11,311 bases of DNA from Baffinella frigidus (GCA_026770585.1 MU646397.1:218411-229721); one strand, 5' to 3'. Numbered from the stretch's first letter, positions 1 through 5,685 are shown. A program made the numbers and translations. Notes: generated from the sequence alone by a model not told the origin.

Positions 1-78
1 CTCGCTCTCTCCCTCGCTTGCTCGTAGACGGGCCCGCCTCGGTACAGCGGGAGTCCACCCCCGCTGATCGGGGTTGGA

Positions 79-234
79 ATTTCGTCCCGGAACTGAATAT
101 ATTTAATTTCGGGATCTGTCCATGTCAACTATTTATGGTACAAACCCAGCTATTTCAAAGCCCTAAAAGTACGAAATGGCTCAAACGCCAACCCAAATCT
201 GAAATTAAATCTATTCAGGAACGCGAAGAGATTT
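79..234. mobile_element. MITE-like inverted-repeat element (156 bp)
   Basis: The two ends are imperfect inverted repeats of about 40 bp sharing the core CTGAATAnATTTAATTTC, at about 91-110 and, inverted, 199-218. There is no coding capacity. Size and AT-rich arms match non-autonomous DNA transposons. The exact ends and target duplication are unclear. The preceding bases 28-78 are GC-rich and follow a TAG acceptor-like site; they may hold an exon, but the frame cannot be fixed. Confidence 0.5.
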
Positions 235-309
235 AGGGTTTGCTCCAGAGGGCGGCGGTGTTTTGGGTTTGGGGTGATCGGTTCTGGTTATGCCGGGCCG
301 CCCCGGTAC

Positions 310-357
310 AACCCTAAACCCTAAACCTTAAACCCTAAACCCTGAACCCTCAACCCT
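310..357. repeat. Interstitial telomere-like repeat, CCCTAAA orientation
   Basis: About six CCCTAAA-type units, some degenerate (CCTTAAA, CCCTGAA, CCCTCAA). The array runs straight into CCCTCAG, an acceptor-like AG at 359-360. The same arrangement recurs before 4727. Confidence 0.85.
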
Positions 358-360
358 CAG

Positions 361-399
361 CCCCAAGTGCCAGCTCGACGTGGGATCAGAGTGAGAAAG
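361..399 (+). CDS. Candidate 39-nt exon after a telomere-like array
   Basis: This stretch begins after CCCTCAG and ends at GAAAG followed by GTCCTG. At 39 nt it is frame-neutral. Two frames are open: one reads PSASSTWDQSEK in phase 1/1, the other PQVPARRGIRVRK in phase 0/0. Only the phase 0 reading would join the next exon candidate at 1067. Nothing in it identifies a product, and it is too short to separate from chance. The splice signals and its resemblance to the other array-adjacent exons are the only support. Confidence 0.28.
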
Positions 400-426
400 G
401 TCCTGATATCGACAGGCCCGCTTTGT

Positions 427-565
427 CCACTTAGCAGCGTCCGAGGACCTTTTCACCTTGACTTCAAGGTGATACTCCGGTTAGGATCTAGGGCAATGGA
501 TAAGATTCTGGTACACATCGTTTAGATGGACTGTATCCGTGAAGCCCCCGGTGGCTGCTAAGTGG
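427..565. mobile_element. 139-bp MITE family W, copy 1
   Basis: Termini are CCACTTAGCAGC and its inverted partner GCTGCTAAGTGG. An internal hairpin, TTCACCTTGA/TCAAGGTGA, lies 25 bp from the left end. Copies 2 (7179-7317) and 3 (10510-10648) have the same length and orientation and are highly similar, so the boundaries are firm. No ORF is present, and no target-site duplication is obvious. Confidence 0.88.
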
Positions 566-570
566 GGCTC

Positions 571-589
571 ATCATTGCAAAGCAATGAT
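571..589. repeat. Short perfect hairpin
   Basis: ATCATTGC and GCAATGAT flank a 3-nt AAA loop, six bases beyond the end of element W copy 1. Role unknown. Confidence 0.6.
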
Positions 590-640
590 CAAAGAATGTT
601 AAATTTAGATATTTTGCGTGTGCGATGATGCGGTCGCAGG

Positions 641-717
641 GCTATCTTGAGGGTGCAATATACTATCTTAGCCCAGGAATAGCTTTGCCATAGCACAACC
701 CCCGCCCCTAAGATAGC
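641..717. mobile_element. MITE family V, copy 1
   Basis: The ends GCTATCTTGAGGGTG and, inverted, CCCCTAAGATAGC form terminal repeats. The centre carries CTATCTTAGCC...ATAGCT, shared with copies at 2674-2750 and (inverted) 10309-10441. Flanking AT-rich sequence may be an outer extension of the repeat. Bases 720-1060 hold no gene I can support: there is a lone half-terminus of family U (CCACTGTGTGG, 902-912) and a tRNA B-box-like stretch near 990. Confidence 0.65.
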
Positions 718-1066
718 ATCCAAGTGTTTTAAATTGAATATGTTTGGAAGCGTGGTCGCGACAGAGCGTGATTTGCAACTTTTGTTCGGTCTCGCAGGGC
801 CTAACTGCCCCATTTTTCCGTCCGTTGTCCTATGAATGTGAGCAATAAACGAGGCCTTATCAACTCACAGGCTCCCGTATGTCATTCCCCTTATTCGACC
901 CCACTGTGTGGCTGATTGCTAAGCGATGATGCGGTTGCCTTTGACGCTTAGGTAGGTCCGGTTGTACATTTCGTATCGAGCGCTTCAGGTCCTGAGTTCG
1001 AGCCCTCTCTGGACGCCTTAAGGTTATGCTCCGACGTCATAAGTTCAATAAAGGTCTCTCTGGCAG

Positions 1067-1127
1067 GGCGGGGTGGAGGAGACGGAGAGAGAGGCGAGAG
1101 AGGCGGAGCGCTCGCGACTGCTCGCAG
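1067..1127 (+). CDS. Coil exon 1 (charged helical module)
   Basis: The exon starts after TGGCAG and ends at CTCGCAG followed by GTGTCC (phase 0 start, phase 1 end). It reads GGVEET then TEREAREAERSRLLA, a highly charged Glu/Arg/Ala segment likely to form a single helix or coiled coil. Three further copies follow at 1262-1285, 1450-1509 and 1577-1636, and all four join in frame. I do not recognise a family. The module could belong to many coiled-coil proteins; the repeat architecture and consistent phases support coding, but no transcript was seen. Confidence 0.6.
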
Positions 1128-1261
1128 GTGTCCTTTTTTTATTACTATCAACACGGTTGCCATGTATGAACCCCCACCGACTTTCCATATCCTCCATGAA
1201 TCAAGACGGTTGAGGGGTTCTAGACTGTGAGGACCACAGTGCCACACTGTGGTCCTCACAG
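1128..1261 (+). mobile_element. Predicted 134-nt intron made of inverted-repeat element T
   Basis: The predicted intron starts GTGTCCTTTTTTT and ends TCCTCACAG. It contains an inverted copy of a dispersed motif (about 1138-1185) and ends in a near-perfect 41-bp hairpin at 1223-1263 (arms GACTGTGAGGACCACAGTG, 3-nt centre). The acceptor AG lies inside the right arm. A near-identical copy of the left portion, 1637-1758, follows coil exon 4. Confidence 0.6.
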
Positions 1262-1285
1262 TCGAGCGCTCTCGACTGCTCGCAG
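1262..1285 (+). CDS. Coil exon 2 (24-nt partial copy)
   Basis: Starting after CTCACAG, it ends at CTCGCAG before GTTTCTT, phase 1/1. Joined to exon 1 it gives VERSRLLA in frame. Relative to the copy at 1450-1509 the matching codons differ synonymously (GTG to GTC, TCG to TCT). At 24 nt it is a micro-exon, and inclusion or skipping would not shift the frame. Part of its start overlaps the hairpin of the preceding element, so it could instead be a duplicated exon end left by an insertion. Confidence 0.5.
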
Positions 1286-1345
1286 GTTTCTTTCCACATT
1301 CACAGTCTCTGAATTTGTTTACAGTTTCGTAAAGATGCTCTCGTG

Positions 1346-1449
1346 GTACAAATCATAAAACTATCCTCTTTAAAACTTAAACGGGTTTAAAACTTGAAAC
1401 GGCTCCATGTTTCATTATTAAACTATCGGGGTTTCGACATTTGTACCAG
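1346..1449. mobile_element. Inverted-repeat element filling most of an intron
   Basis: Ends are TGGTACAAAT (1345-1354) and ATTTGTACCA (1439-1448), with a further match of AACTATC to GATAGTTT inside. The centre has two tandem TTTAAAACTTnAAACGG units. The right terminus supplies the acceptor ACCAG of the next coil exon. It lies in the predicted intron 1286-1449. Confidence 0.5.
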
Positions 1450-1509
1450 ATTCGGAGGAGGGGACGGAGAGAGAGGCGAGAGAGGTGGAGCGCTCGCGAC
1501 TGCTCGCAG
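1450..1509 (+). CDS. Coil exon 3
   Basis: A 60-nt exon, phase 1/1, from TGTACCAG to CTCGCAG followed by GTCCAC. Joined after coil exon 2 it reads DSEEG, then TEREAREVERSRLLA. It matches exon 1 except for an A-to-V change, and its length equals that of coil exon 4. The following predicted intron, 1510-1576, is only 67 nt and contains the nested hairpin CTTGGAA/TTCCAAG. Confidence 0.55.
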
Positions 1510-1576
1510 GTCCACGCCAGGCTCTTGGAAAGGGTATTCCAAGTGCGTACTTGGAGCCATTAGTGCGTTCGTGAAG

Positions 1577-1636
1577 CCGTTTGTGCGAAGACGGAGAGAG
1601 AGGCAAGAGAGGCGGAGCGCTCGCGACTGCTCGCAG
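1577..1636 (+). CDS. Coil exon 4
   Basis: A 60-nt exon, phase 1/1, from GTGAAG to CTCGCAG followed by GTGTCC. It reads AVCAK, then TEREAREAERSRLLA. Relative to exon 1 the module differs by a synonymous GCG to GCA. The acceptor GTGAAG is the weakest of the group, chosen because it keeps the frame; a second AG at 1563-1564 would give a stop. The next in-frame exon is not identified. Confidence 0.5.
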
Positions 1637-1758
1637 GTGTCCTTTTTTTTTGCTTTTATTACTATCAACACGGTCGCCATGTATGAACCCCCACCGACTT
1701 TCCATATCCTCCATGAATCAAGACGTTTGGGGGGTTCTAGACTGTGAGGACCACAGTG
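1637..1758. repeat. Second copy of element T, truncated in its hairpin
   Basis: This nearly repeats 1128-1241, including the poly-T run, the inverted dispersed motif (about 1656-1702) and the left hairpin arm. The right arm is missing and family U element 1759-1891 begins exactly there, so U probably inserted into the hairpin of this copy. Confidence 0.75.
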
Positions 1759-1891
1759 CCACACGTAGCAGGGCTTCGAAGGAGATTTCGACCAGAGATC
1801 TGGTCGAAATGTCGGTTAATAAGATTTGCACGATCAATTCTTCATTGGTACCACGAACATAATTGACCGATCTGCAAAGCCCACTGTGTGG
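1759..1891. mobile_element. MITE family U, copy 1
   Basis: Left end CCACACGTAGCAGGGCTTCG and right end AAAGCCCACTGTGTGG are inverted repeats with a 4-base irregularity. The family terminus is CCACACAGCGGGCT(T/A)CGAAGG. An internal palindrome, TTTCGACCAGA/TCTGGTCGAAA, lies near the left end. Bases 1892-2260 hold no clear gene; a hairpin GCATCACC/GGTGGTGC sits at about 1989-2008. Confidence 0.7.
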
Positions 1892-2267
1892 CATGTCCTC
1901 CATGTGTGAAGAATTTTTGCAAGTTGCGTTGCGTTCCACTGTAGGCGCGTTGCGCTTGACACTTGCCGCCATCCACAACTCTCGTCTTGCATCACCCTTT
2001 GGTGGTGCATAACTTACCCCTTCTTCAAGCGGTGAAAATTCACGACACCAGGGGTATCCAGTCTCCATTGGAACCCTCGAAAACCCGAAACCACATGAAA
2101 CCAAATTTTACCCCATGGAATTCATGAGAGAGTATTCATGCAAAATTGCTTTCAAAAAAACAAATCGAGAAAGTGCCCTTTTTTTTCGCTCAGACATCGG
2201 GGGCCCCATTTTCACAACAGGGAGCGGTGCGGCGCTGCTCCTCTCGCACGCGGGCCGGTCGCTGCCT

Positions 2268-2385
2268 GGTGGCACGGGGCAATCCGGTGGCACGGGGGCA
2301 AGTGGCACGGGGCAATCAAGTGGCACGGGGACCCCAAGTGGCACGGGGGAAGAAGGTGGCGCGGGGCAAAGAGGTGGCGCGGGGA
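2268..2385 (+). repeat. G-rich minisatellite, unit GTGGCACGGGG plus 4-7 variable bases
   Basis: Seven degenerate units of about 14-18 bp built on GTGGCACGGGG or GTGGCGCGGGG. All three frames are open because of the composition (one reads as Gly/Thr/Ser repeats), which explains the long ORFs here. I do not call it coding. The G-runs could form G-quadruplexes on this strand. Confidence 0.75.
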
Positions 2386-2440
2386 TTCTTCCTGTGGGGC
2401 TGTCAGCGCGGTTTCGGGGGGGGGTTGGGGTGCGGGGTGC

Positions 2441-2469
2441 GGCGGGGCTGCTGGGGTCGACGCGTGGAG
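2441..2469 (+). CDS. Exon-end copy 1 of a triplicated segment (AGLLGSTRG)
   Basis: The segment ends GGAG followed by GTGATT and in one frame reads AGLLGSTRG. A second copy (2761-2789) differs by the synonymous changes GGG to GGC and TCG to TCA and by one Arg-to-Leu change. A third (2980-3006) has lost this frame. The 5' boundary is not visible. Family U element 2477-2637 begins 8 bp after the donor. It may be an exon end or a duplicated fragment of one. Confidence 0.35.
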
Positions 2470-2476
2470 GTGATTC

Positions 2477-2637
2477 CCACACAGCGGGCTACGAAGGGAT
2501 TTTCGGGCGCTGAGAGCCCGAGTTTCCGTTACCTTATCCGTAGGAACCCCCCTATGTCCCTACGGGTTGCCTTCCGTAGGATCCTAGGTCTCATCGCTTA
2601 GGGGTTATTCAGAATCCCTTCGAAGCACGCTGTGTGG
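2477..2637. mobile_element. MITE family U, copy 2
   Basis: Termini are CCACACAGCGGGCTACGAAG and CTTCGAAGCACGCTGTGTGG. It shares most of its length with copy 3 (5686-5847), including an inner TTTCCGTTACC and the block with CCCTACG...TTGCC...CCGTAGG that also occurs in unrelated elements at 3341, 3955 and 4214. Confidence 0.88.
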
Positions 2638-2673
2638 CACATGGAGAACATCCTTACTTTGGAATATTTTTCG

Positions 2674-2750
2674 TGCTATCTTCAGGGTGGAACTTGCTAT
2701 CTTAGCCTCGACATAGCTGTAACATAACACCAAATCCACCTGTAATATAG
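2674..2750. mobile_element. MITE family V, copy 2 (degenerate right end)
   Basis: Starts TGCTATCTTCAGGGTGG and contains TGCTATCTTAGCCTCGACAT, matching copies 1 and 3. The right terminus, CCACCTGTAATATAG, is decayed. Confidence 0.55.
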
Positions 2751-2760
2751 TGAGGCGTGC

Positions 2761-2789
2761 GGCGGGCCTGCTGGGGTCAACGCTCGGAG
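2761..2789 (+). CDS. Exon-end copy 2 of the triplicated segment
   Basis: Reads AGLLGSTLG and ends GGAG followed by GTGATT, like copy 1. Inverted-repeat element Q starts 7 bp after the donor. The 5' end cannot be defined. Copy 3 at 2980-3006 (followed by GTGGCC) carries an in-frame TGA. Confidence 0.33.
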
Positions 2790-2795
2790 GTGATT

Positions 2796-2947
2796 TCATC
2801 CCGCCGACTATTTATATTAAATTCTCGGGGACTGGACATTAGGGCTAGGTTTTGTGTGGAAATTCAAACAATTTCCACCCACTTTCCATAAAACCTAGCC
2901 GTAATGTCCAGTCCCCACGCATGGAATTAAAACACTCGGCGGGATGA
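2796..2947. mobile_element. Inverted-repeat element Q (152 bp)
   Basis: Termini TCATCCCGCCGA and TCGGCGGGATGA. The arms extend inward for about 70 bp, including GGGGACTGGACATTA and its inverted partner TAATGTCCAGTCCCC. It would form one long hairpin and has no ORF. Confidence 0.85.
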
Positions 2948-3100
2948 GATTCAGCTCTTGTTCTCATTTGAGGGGTGGGGCGGACTGCTGGGGTCGACGT
3001 GAGGAGGTGGCCACGCCAGGTCGCAAGTCGCAATTTCAGCTTCAAGTCTTTTTTAAAAAATTGTACCCGGATCCGAAATTTTGTATTCGGATCGGACTTG

Positions 3101-3143
3101 ATCCGCTCTGCACGCATGTTTTCACGGCGCGTGCAGAGCGGAT
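3101..3143. repeat. Perfect hairpin, 15-bp arms
   Basis: ATCCGCTCTGCACGC and GCGTGCAGAGCGGAT flank a 13-nt loop. Not attached to a gene I can identify. Confidence 0.75.
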
Positions 3144-3225
3144 GAAAACAAGTTTTCTTGTGTGAAAAGGGGCCCCCGATGTATGGAGTGTATAGCTACA
3201 TGTACGGTTTTTGAAACGGTGGCTG

Positions 3226-3327
3226 CCGGACTCGACAGGGCACGTGCGGGAGCTGCGTCTCACCGTGTCGCGCACACTCACTTTGTACCTCCAAACCAAA
3301 CCGCGCGTTCTGACGTTGCCACTTTCA
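3226..3327 (+). CDS. TGHV module, copy 1 (open segment, boundaries unsure)
   Basis: In this frame the sequence reads PDSTGHVRELRL and stays open to a TAG at 3328. It matches the segment DTTGHVRVGMRL at 3490-3557 and its other copies. No convincing acceptor or donor bounds it. The motif superficially resembles the N-cap of plant leucine-rich-repeat proteins, but the best copy (3855-3935) continues as a helix, so I do not call an LRR. Probably a decayed or alternative exon copy. Confidence 0.3.
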
Positions 3328-3340
3328 TAGGCTAACGCGC

Positions 3341-3476
3341 TGAAAACCGGGTAGTTAAGCCTACGGTATTGCCTGCGGTAGGCCGTAGGGGCTTAGGGGG
3401 TCCTATGAAACATCAGGTCCTAGGGGCCCTACGGCCTACCGTAGGCAATACCGTAGGTCTAACTGCCCGGCTTTCA
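3341..3476. mobile_element. Inverted-repeat element O (136 bp)
   Basis: Termini TGAAAACCGGGTAGTTAAGC and GCCCGGCTTTCA (imperfect). The arms carry CCTACGGTATTGCCTGCGG and its inverted copy. It folds over nearly its full length and shares its inner motif with other elements whose ends differ. Confidence 0.85.
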
Positions 3477-3489
3477 GGACGTGACCCTA

Positions 3490-3557
3490 TTAACTTGTGA
3501 CACGACGGCGGACACGACAGGGCACGTGCGCGTGGGCATGCGGCTGATTTGTACCAG
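3490..3557 (+). CDS. TGHV module, copy 2 (no clear splice sites)
   Basis: Reads LTCDTTADTTGHVRVGMRL. Relative to copy 4 the TGHV core differs by a synonymous CAC/CAT, with A/T, A/V and K/R replacements nearby. No acceptor precedes it and no GT donor follows at the homologous end (ACCAGGATT), so it may be a dead or GA-donor exon copy. Confidence 0.3.
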
Positions 3558-3604
3558 GATTGGAGTCTATAATACATGTATGGAGTATACATATATGTAC
3601 ATAT

Positions 3605-3640
3605 GACACGACGGCGGACACGACAGGGCACGTGTGCGCA
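3605..3640 (+). pseudogene. TGHV module, copy 3 (fragment)
   Basis: DTTADTTGHV is identical to copy 2 for about 35 bp (3604-3635 against 3498-3529), then diverges. The copies are 106 bp apart. A recent tandem duplication fragment without splice sites. Confidence 0.45.
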
Positions 3641-3854
3641 AGAATTCCTTCATTCGACTCATGCTGTCTTTTAGGGGCGAGGAGCGGCGCGCCTCCTCCC
3701 CGCCATGAAAAGGATTGACGTTTGCCGACCATCTCAGGAGTTTTGCGGGAGCCAATTGATTTAATCAACATTCATAAGTAAATTTACCTATGCCATAGTA
3801 ATATCTCCTATGATTTCTCCTAAGAAATCAACTTTTGGGTTGGGTCCCCTCTGA

Positions 3855-3935
3855 ACGACGGCGGACGCGACAGGGCATGTGCGCGCGGGTATGAAGCTGC
3901 TCCGGTGGTCTCTCGCGCAACTCCACGACTGGGAG
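3855..3935 (+). CDS. TGHV module, copy 4, joined to LAQLHDWE (best exon copy)
   Basis: An open 81-nt segment ending GACTGGGAG followed by GTCTGA (phase 0 end). It reads TTADATGHVRAGMKLL, then RWSLAQLHDWE, an amphipathic helical sequence. The phase 0 end joins the acidic exon at 4429 in frame. The last part is repeated at 4269-4301. The 5' acceptor is not evident, since an in-frame TGA lies just upstream at 3852 and no good AG precedes it, so the start is approximate. Family not recognised. Confidence 0.45.
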
Positions 3936-3954
3936 GTCTGACCCTTAATGCCAC

Positions 3955-4112
3955 AAGCTAACGCCAGCGAGGTACTTAGAGCCTACGGATTGCCTGCGGT
4001 AGGTAGGGGGGCTCCCACGACTTTTAAATCGTTTTGCATTATAAAGTCGTAGGAGCCCCCCTATCTACCGTAGGCAATCCATAGGCTCTAAGTTCCTCGC
4101 TGGCGTTAGCTT
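3955..4112. mobile_element. Inverted-repeat element N (158 bp)
   Basis: Termini AAGCTAACGCCAGCGAGG and CCTCGCTGGCGTTAGCTT are perfect inverted repeats. The arms continue almost to the centre (AAAGTCGTAGGAGCCCCCC on the right). It starts 19 bp after the donor of the preceding exon. Confidence 0.92.
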
Positions 4113-4213
4113 TTCGCATGACCCTAGCTCTGTCTCCGTCTATTTGGGCTCACCGTTTCGGTGCGCACGGGCTCTTTCCCGCTCCAAAGTTGACGGATTT
4201 GTACCGCATACCT

Positions 4214-4279
4214 AGATCCCGGCGTTCCGTAGCACCCTACGGTATTGCCTACCATAGCTCCCTACGAAATGCCGGATCT
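4214..4279. mobile_element. Mini inverted-repeat element (66 bp)
   Basis: AGATCCCGGCGTTCCGTAG and CTACGAAATGCCGGATCT form imperfect terminal repeats. The centre is CCCTACGGTATTGCCTACC, the core shared with elements O, N and U. Its right end abuts the second LAQLHDWE copy. Confidence 0.75.
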
Positions 4280-4301
4280 CGCGCAACTCCACGACTGGGA
4301 G
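4269..4301 (+). CDS. Second copy of the LAQLHDWE exon end
   Basis: Reads MPDLAQLHDWE and ends GACTGGGAG followed by GTCAAC; 27 bases match 3909-3935 exactly. Its 5' part is the end of the 66-bp element, which suggests the element separated the two copies. Reading on past the donor gives VNFRMLS before a stop. Either copy would join 4429 in frame (phase 0). Confidence 0.35.
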
Positions 4302-4314
4302 GTCAACTTCCGCA

Positions 4315-4425
4315 TGCTTAGTTGATGATGCTAAGTTGAGAGTGCTCAGTCGCGGATATGCTTAAGTTGTGGATGCTAAGTTGTGGATGCGCTAAGTTGC
4401 GGATATGCTTAAGTTGTGGATGCGG
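4315..4425 (+). repeat. Minisatellite, unit about 14-17 bp (GCTAAGTTGTGGATGC)
   Basis: Seven degenerate units, the last four close to GCTTAAGTTGTGGATGC. It fills the predicted intron up to the acceptor GCGGCAG of the acidic exon. Confidence 0.8.
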
Positions 4426-4428
4426 CAG

Positions 4429-4542
4429 GGACGGGCCTCAGAGGAGGACCTCAACGTCGAGGAGGAGCCCTTGGAGCCATTTCGCAAGCCTTTGGAGTCA
4501 TTTGTGCAGACGGAAACCTCCTCGCTGCGCGCAGCTATGCAG
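4429..4542 (+). CDS. Acidic helical exon (38 codons, phase 0/0)
   Basis: The longest clear exon, from GCGGCAG to GCTATGCAG followed by GTCCGC. It begins GRASEEDLNVEEEP, then LEPFRKPLESFVQ, then TETSSLRAAMQ: an acidic stretch leading into an amphipathic helix. It joins 3855-3935 upstream and 4727 or 4874 downstream in frame. The sequence around 1545-1590 looks like a diverged copy of its middle (TTGGAGCCATT...TTTGTGC). A telomere-like array begins just after the donor. No family recognised. Confidence 0.62.
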
Positions 4543-4560
4543 GTCCGCCCCTAAATTTTT

Positions 4561-4722
4561 AACCCTAAATCCTGAACCCGGAACCCTGAACCCTGAACCT
4601 AAACCCGAAACCCGAAACCCTAAACCTTAAACCCTAAACCCTAAACCCCAAATCCGAAACCCCAAACTCCAAACCCAAAACCCCAAATCACAAACCCTGA
4701 ACCACAAACCCCAAACCCTAAA
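4561..4722. repeat. Degenerate interstitial telomere-like block, C-rich
   Basis: CCCTAAA, CCCTGAA, CCCGAAA, CCCCAAA and related 7-mers over 160 bp. It starts after the donor at 4543 and ends in AAACCAG, the acceptor before 4727. The predicted intron is therefore almost entirely telomere-like. Confidence 0.85.
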
Positions 4723-4726
4723 CCAG

Positions 4727-4798
4727 GGTCTGAGCAACGCAATGGTGCACATGCCGGATATCAAAGACAGGCAGGAGGCCCAAACGGCACCACACAAG
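4727..4798 (+). CDS. MVHMPDIKDRQ exon, copy A (truncated)
   Basis: After CTAAACCAG the frame reads GLSNAMVHMPDIKDRQEA, then leaves homology and meets TAG at 4799. Over the shared part it differs from copy B only by synonymous changes (GGT/GGG, CTG/TTG, GCA/GCG, CCG/CCA), which indicates coding history. It lacks copy B's leucine-rich tail and donor. It could be a dead duplicate or a premature-stop alternative exon. Confidence 0.5.
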
Positions 4799-4873
4799 TA
4801 GCTATACACCATCTACATCTATTTTGAAATCTTTCGTTGGCGCTTTTAACTGTGGGACGCTTTTCAACTGCAG

Positions 4874-4974
4874 GGGTTGAGCAACGCGATGGTGCACATG
4901 CCAGATATCAAAGACAGGCAGGAGGCCCTTGCTCTCCTCCGCCTCCTCCTCGCCCTCCTCTCTCCTGACCCCAG
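4874..4974 (+). CDS. MVHMPDIKDRQ exon, copy B (intact, phase 0/2)
   Basis: Runs from ACTGCAG to GACCCCAG followed by GTCTGT. Reads GLSNAMVHMPDIKDRQEA, then LALLRLLLALLSPDP, a helical leucine-rich segment. It joins 4429-4542 (phase 0) upstream and either IVVTSS exon (phase 2) downstream. Synonymous divergence from copies A and C supports purifying selection. Its first 19 bases and acceptor also occur inverted at 5158-5189, which could form a long-range hairpin. Product not recognised; possibly a helical-repeat protein. Confidence 0.65.
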
Positions 4975-5015
4975 GTCTGTCGCCCTCTTCTAGGGGTGTA
5001 GGGTCCAGGTTTTAG

Positions 5016-5056
5016 GAACCCTACCACGTGCTCGCTCTCCTCTCCCCTGACCCTAG
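5016..5056 (+). CDS. Partial copy of the LALLSPDP exon end
   Basis: Reads EPYHVLALLSPDP between TTTTAG and CCTAG followed by GTATCC (phase 0/2). It repeats copy B's end with synonymous differences (CCC/CCT). Its phases equal copy B's, so using both would break the frame: an alternative exon or a relic. Confidence 0.38.
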
Positions 5057-5064
5057 GTATCCCT

Positions 5065-5150
5065 ATGGTGCACATGCCGGATATCAAAGACAGGCAGCAG
5101 GCTCTCGCGCTCCTCCGCCACCTCCTCGCTCTCCTCTCGCTTTCCTCTAC
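5065..5150 (+). CDS. MVHMPDIKDRQ exon, copy C
   Basis: Reads MVHMPDIKDRQQALALLRHL, then LALLSLS. Compared with copy B: five synonymous changes and E/Q, L/H replacements. No matching donor follows; instead the sequence runs into the inverted copy of copy B's acceptor at 5158. Likely an alternative or decaying copy. Confidence 0.42.
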
Positions 5151-5310
5151 CCTGACCCCATCGCGTTGCTCAACCCCTGCAGTTGAAAATAGAAACCCCC
5201 AAAACCCTTTTCTCCAGACCCGCGATCTGTCGCCCTCCTCTCCCTGGGCCCACAGTCAGTGTTGAGGGTTTAGTGTTGCGGGTTTAGTGTGTAGGGTTTG
5301 GGCCCCAAAG

Positions 5311-5380
5311 CGTTCTCGGACGGCGCTCCTCTCCGCGCGCTCCTCCGCCACCTCCTCGCTCTCCTCTCCCATCACCCCAG
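5311..5380 (+). CDS. LALLRHLLALLS exon, copy D
   Basis: Ends ATCACCCCAG followed by GTCTGT, phase 2 end, like copy B. Reads FSDGAPLRALLRHLLALLSH. The upstream sequence lacks the MVHMPDIKD part, and the acceptor (CCCAAAG) is weak. The phase 2 end fits the IVVTSS exon. It may be an alternative end to the helical exon. Confidence 0.42.
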
Positions 5381-5478
5381 GTCTGTCACCCGTCTCGCAC
5401 GCTCAAATCACCGAATCGATCCGACGTATAGGTTCAAGTGCTCAAATCAGCCAAGCAGCCCGACGTGTATGCTGAAGT

Positions 5479-5684
5479 TAGTCAACCCCCGCCTCGGTTT
5501 AGTCAACCCTGCCTATTTTCGCTTCTCAGCCCCCATAAACCATAGTGGACTACTGGTTTCTTTGCTCGTTGATCACCTCTTCTCAAGGTAGGCAAAACGC
5601 GCCTCGACAGGATCGTGGTCAACACTCGTTTCGATTTAGTCAACACTTGCCTCGATTTAGTCAACCCTGGCGTCAACTTAGCAA
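5479..5684. repeat. Dispersed tandem motif TTAGTCAACCC plus telomere-like relics upstream
   Basis: Units of about 20 bp on TTAGTCAACnCTnGCCTCG occur at 5479, 5499, 5637 and 5657 and again at 5848. At 5611-5619 the bases GATCGTGGT after GACAG match the start of the IVVTSS exons, a truncated third copy. Telomere-like GGTTTAG/TGTAGGG motifs lie at 5266-5299. No complete gene piece is visible between 5381 and 5900. Confidence 0.6.
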
Positions 5685-5685
5685 C

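Noticed and set aside
940-1020. tRNA gene or tRNA-derived SINE (AGTTCGAGCCC resembles a B box)
   Set aside because: The flanking bases do not form a T stem or acceptor stem, and no A box lies at the right distance.
1423-1764. Antisense ORFs of 98-113 codons over the coil-exon cluster
   Set aside because: They are shadows of the GAG/CTC-rich exons and of element T; the sense frame has consistent splice phases and synonymous changes.
2115-2601. Overlapping sense ORFs of 111-151 codons over the GTGGCACGGGG repeat
   Set aside because: All three frames are open because of the repeat composition, and the ORFs run into MITE U. No codon bias separates the frames.
3226-3557. Leucine-rich-repeat protein (CDTTADTTGHV, TGHVRELRL)
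   Set aside because: It resembles a plant LRR N-cap, but no LRR units follow, and the best copy continues as a helical segment.
4269-4319. Dynein heavy chain fragment (LHDWEVNFRML)
   Set aside because: A loose resemblance of about ten residues; neighbouring exons show no dynein motor or linker features.
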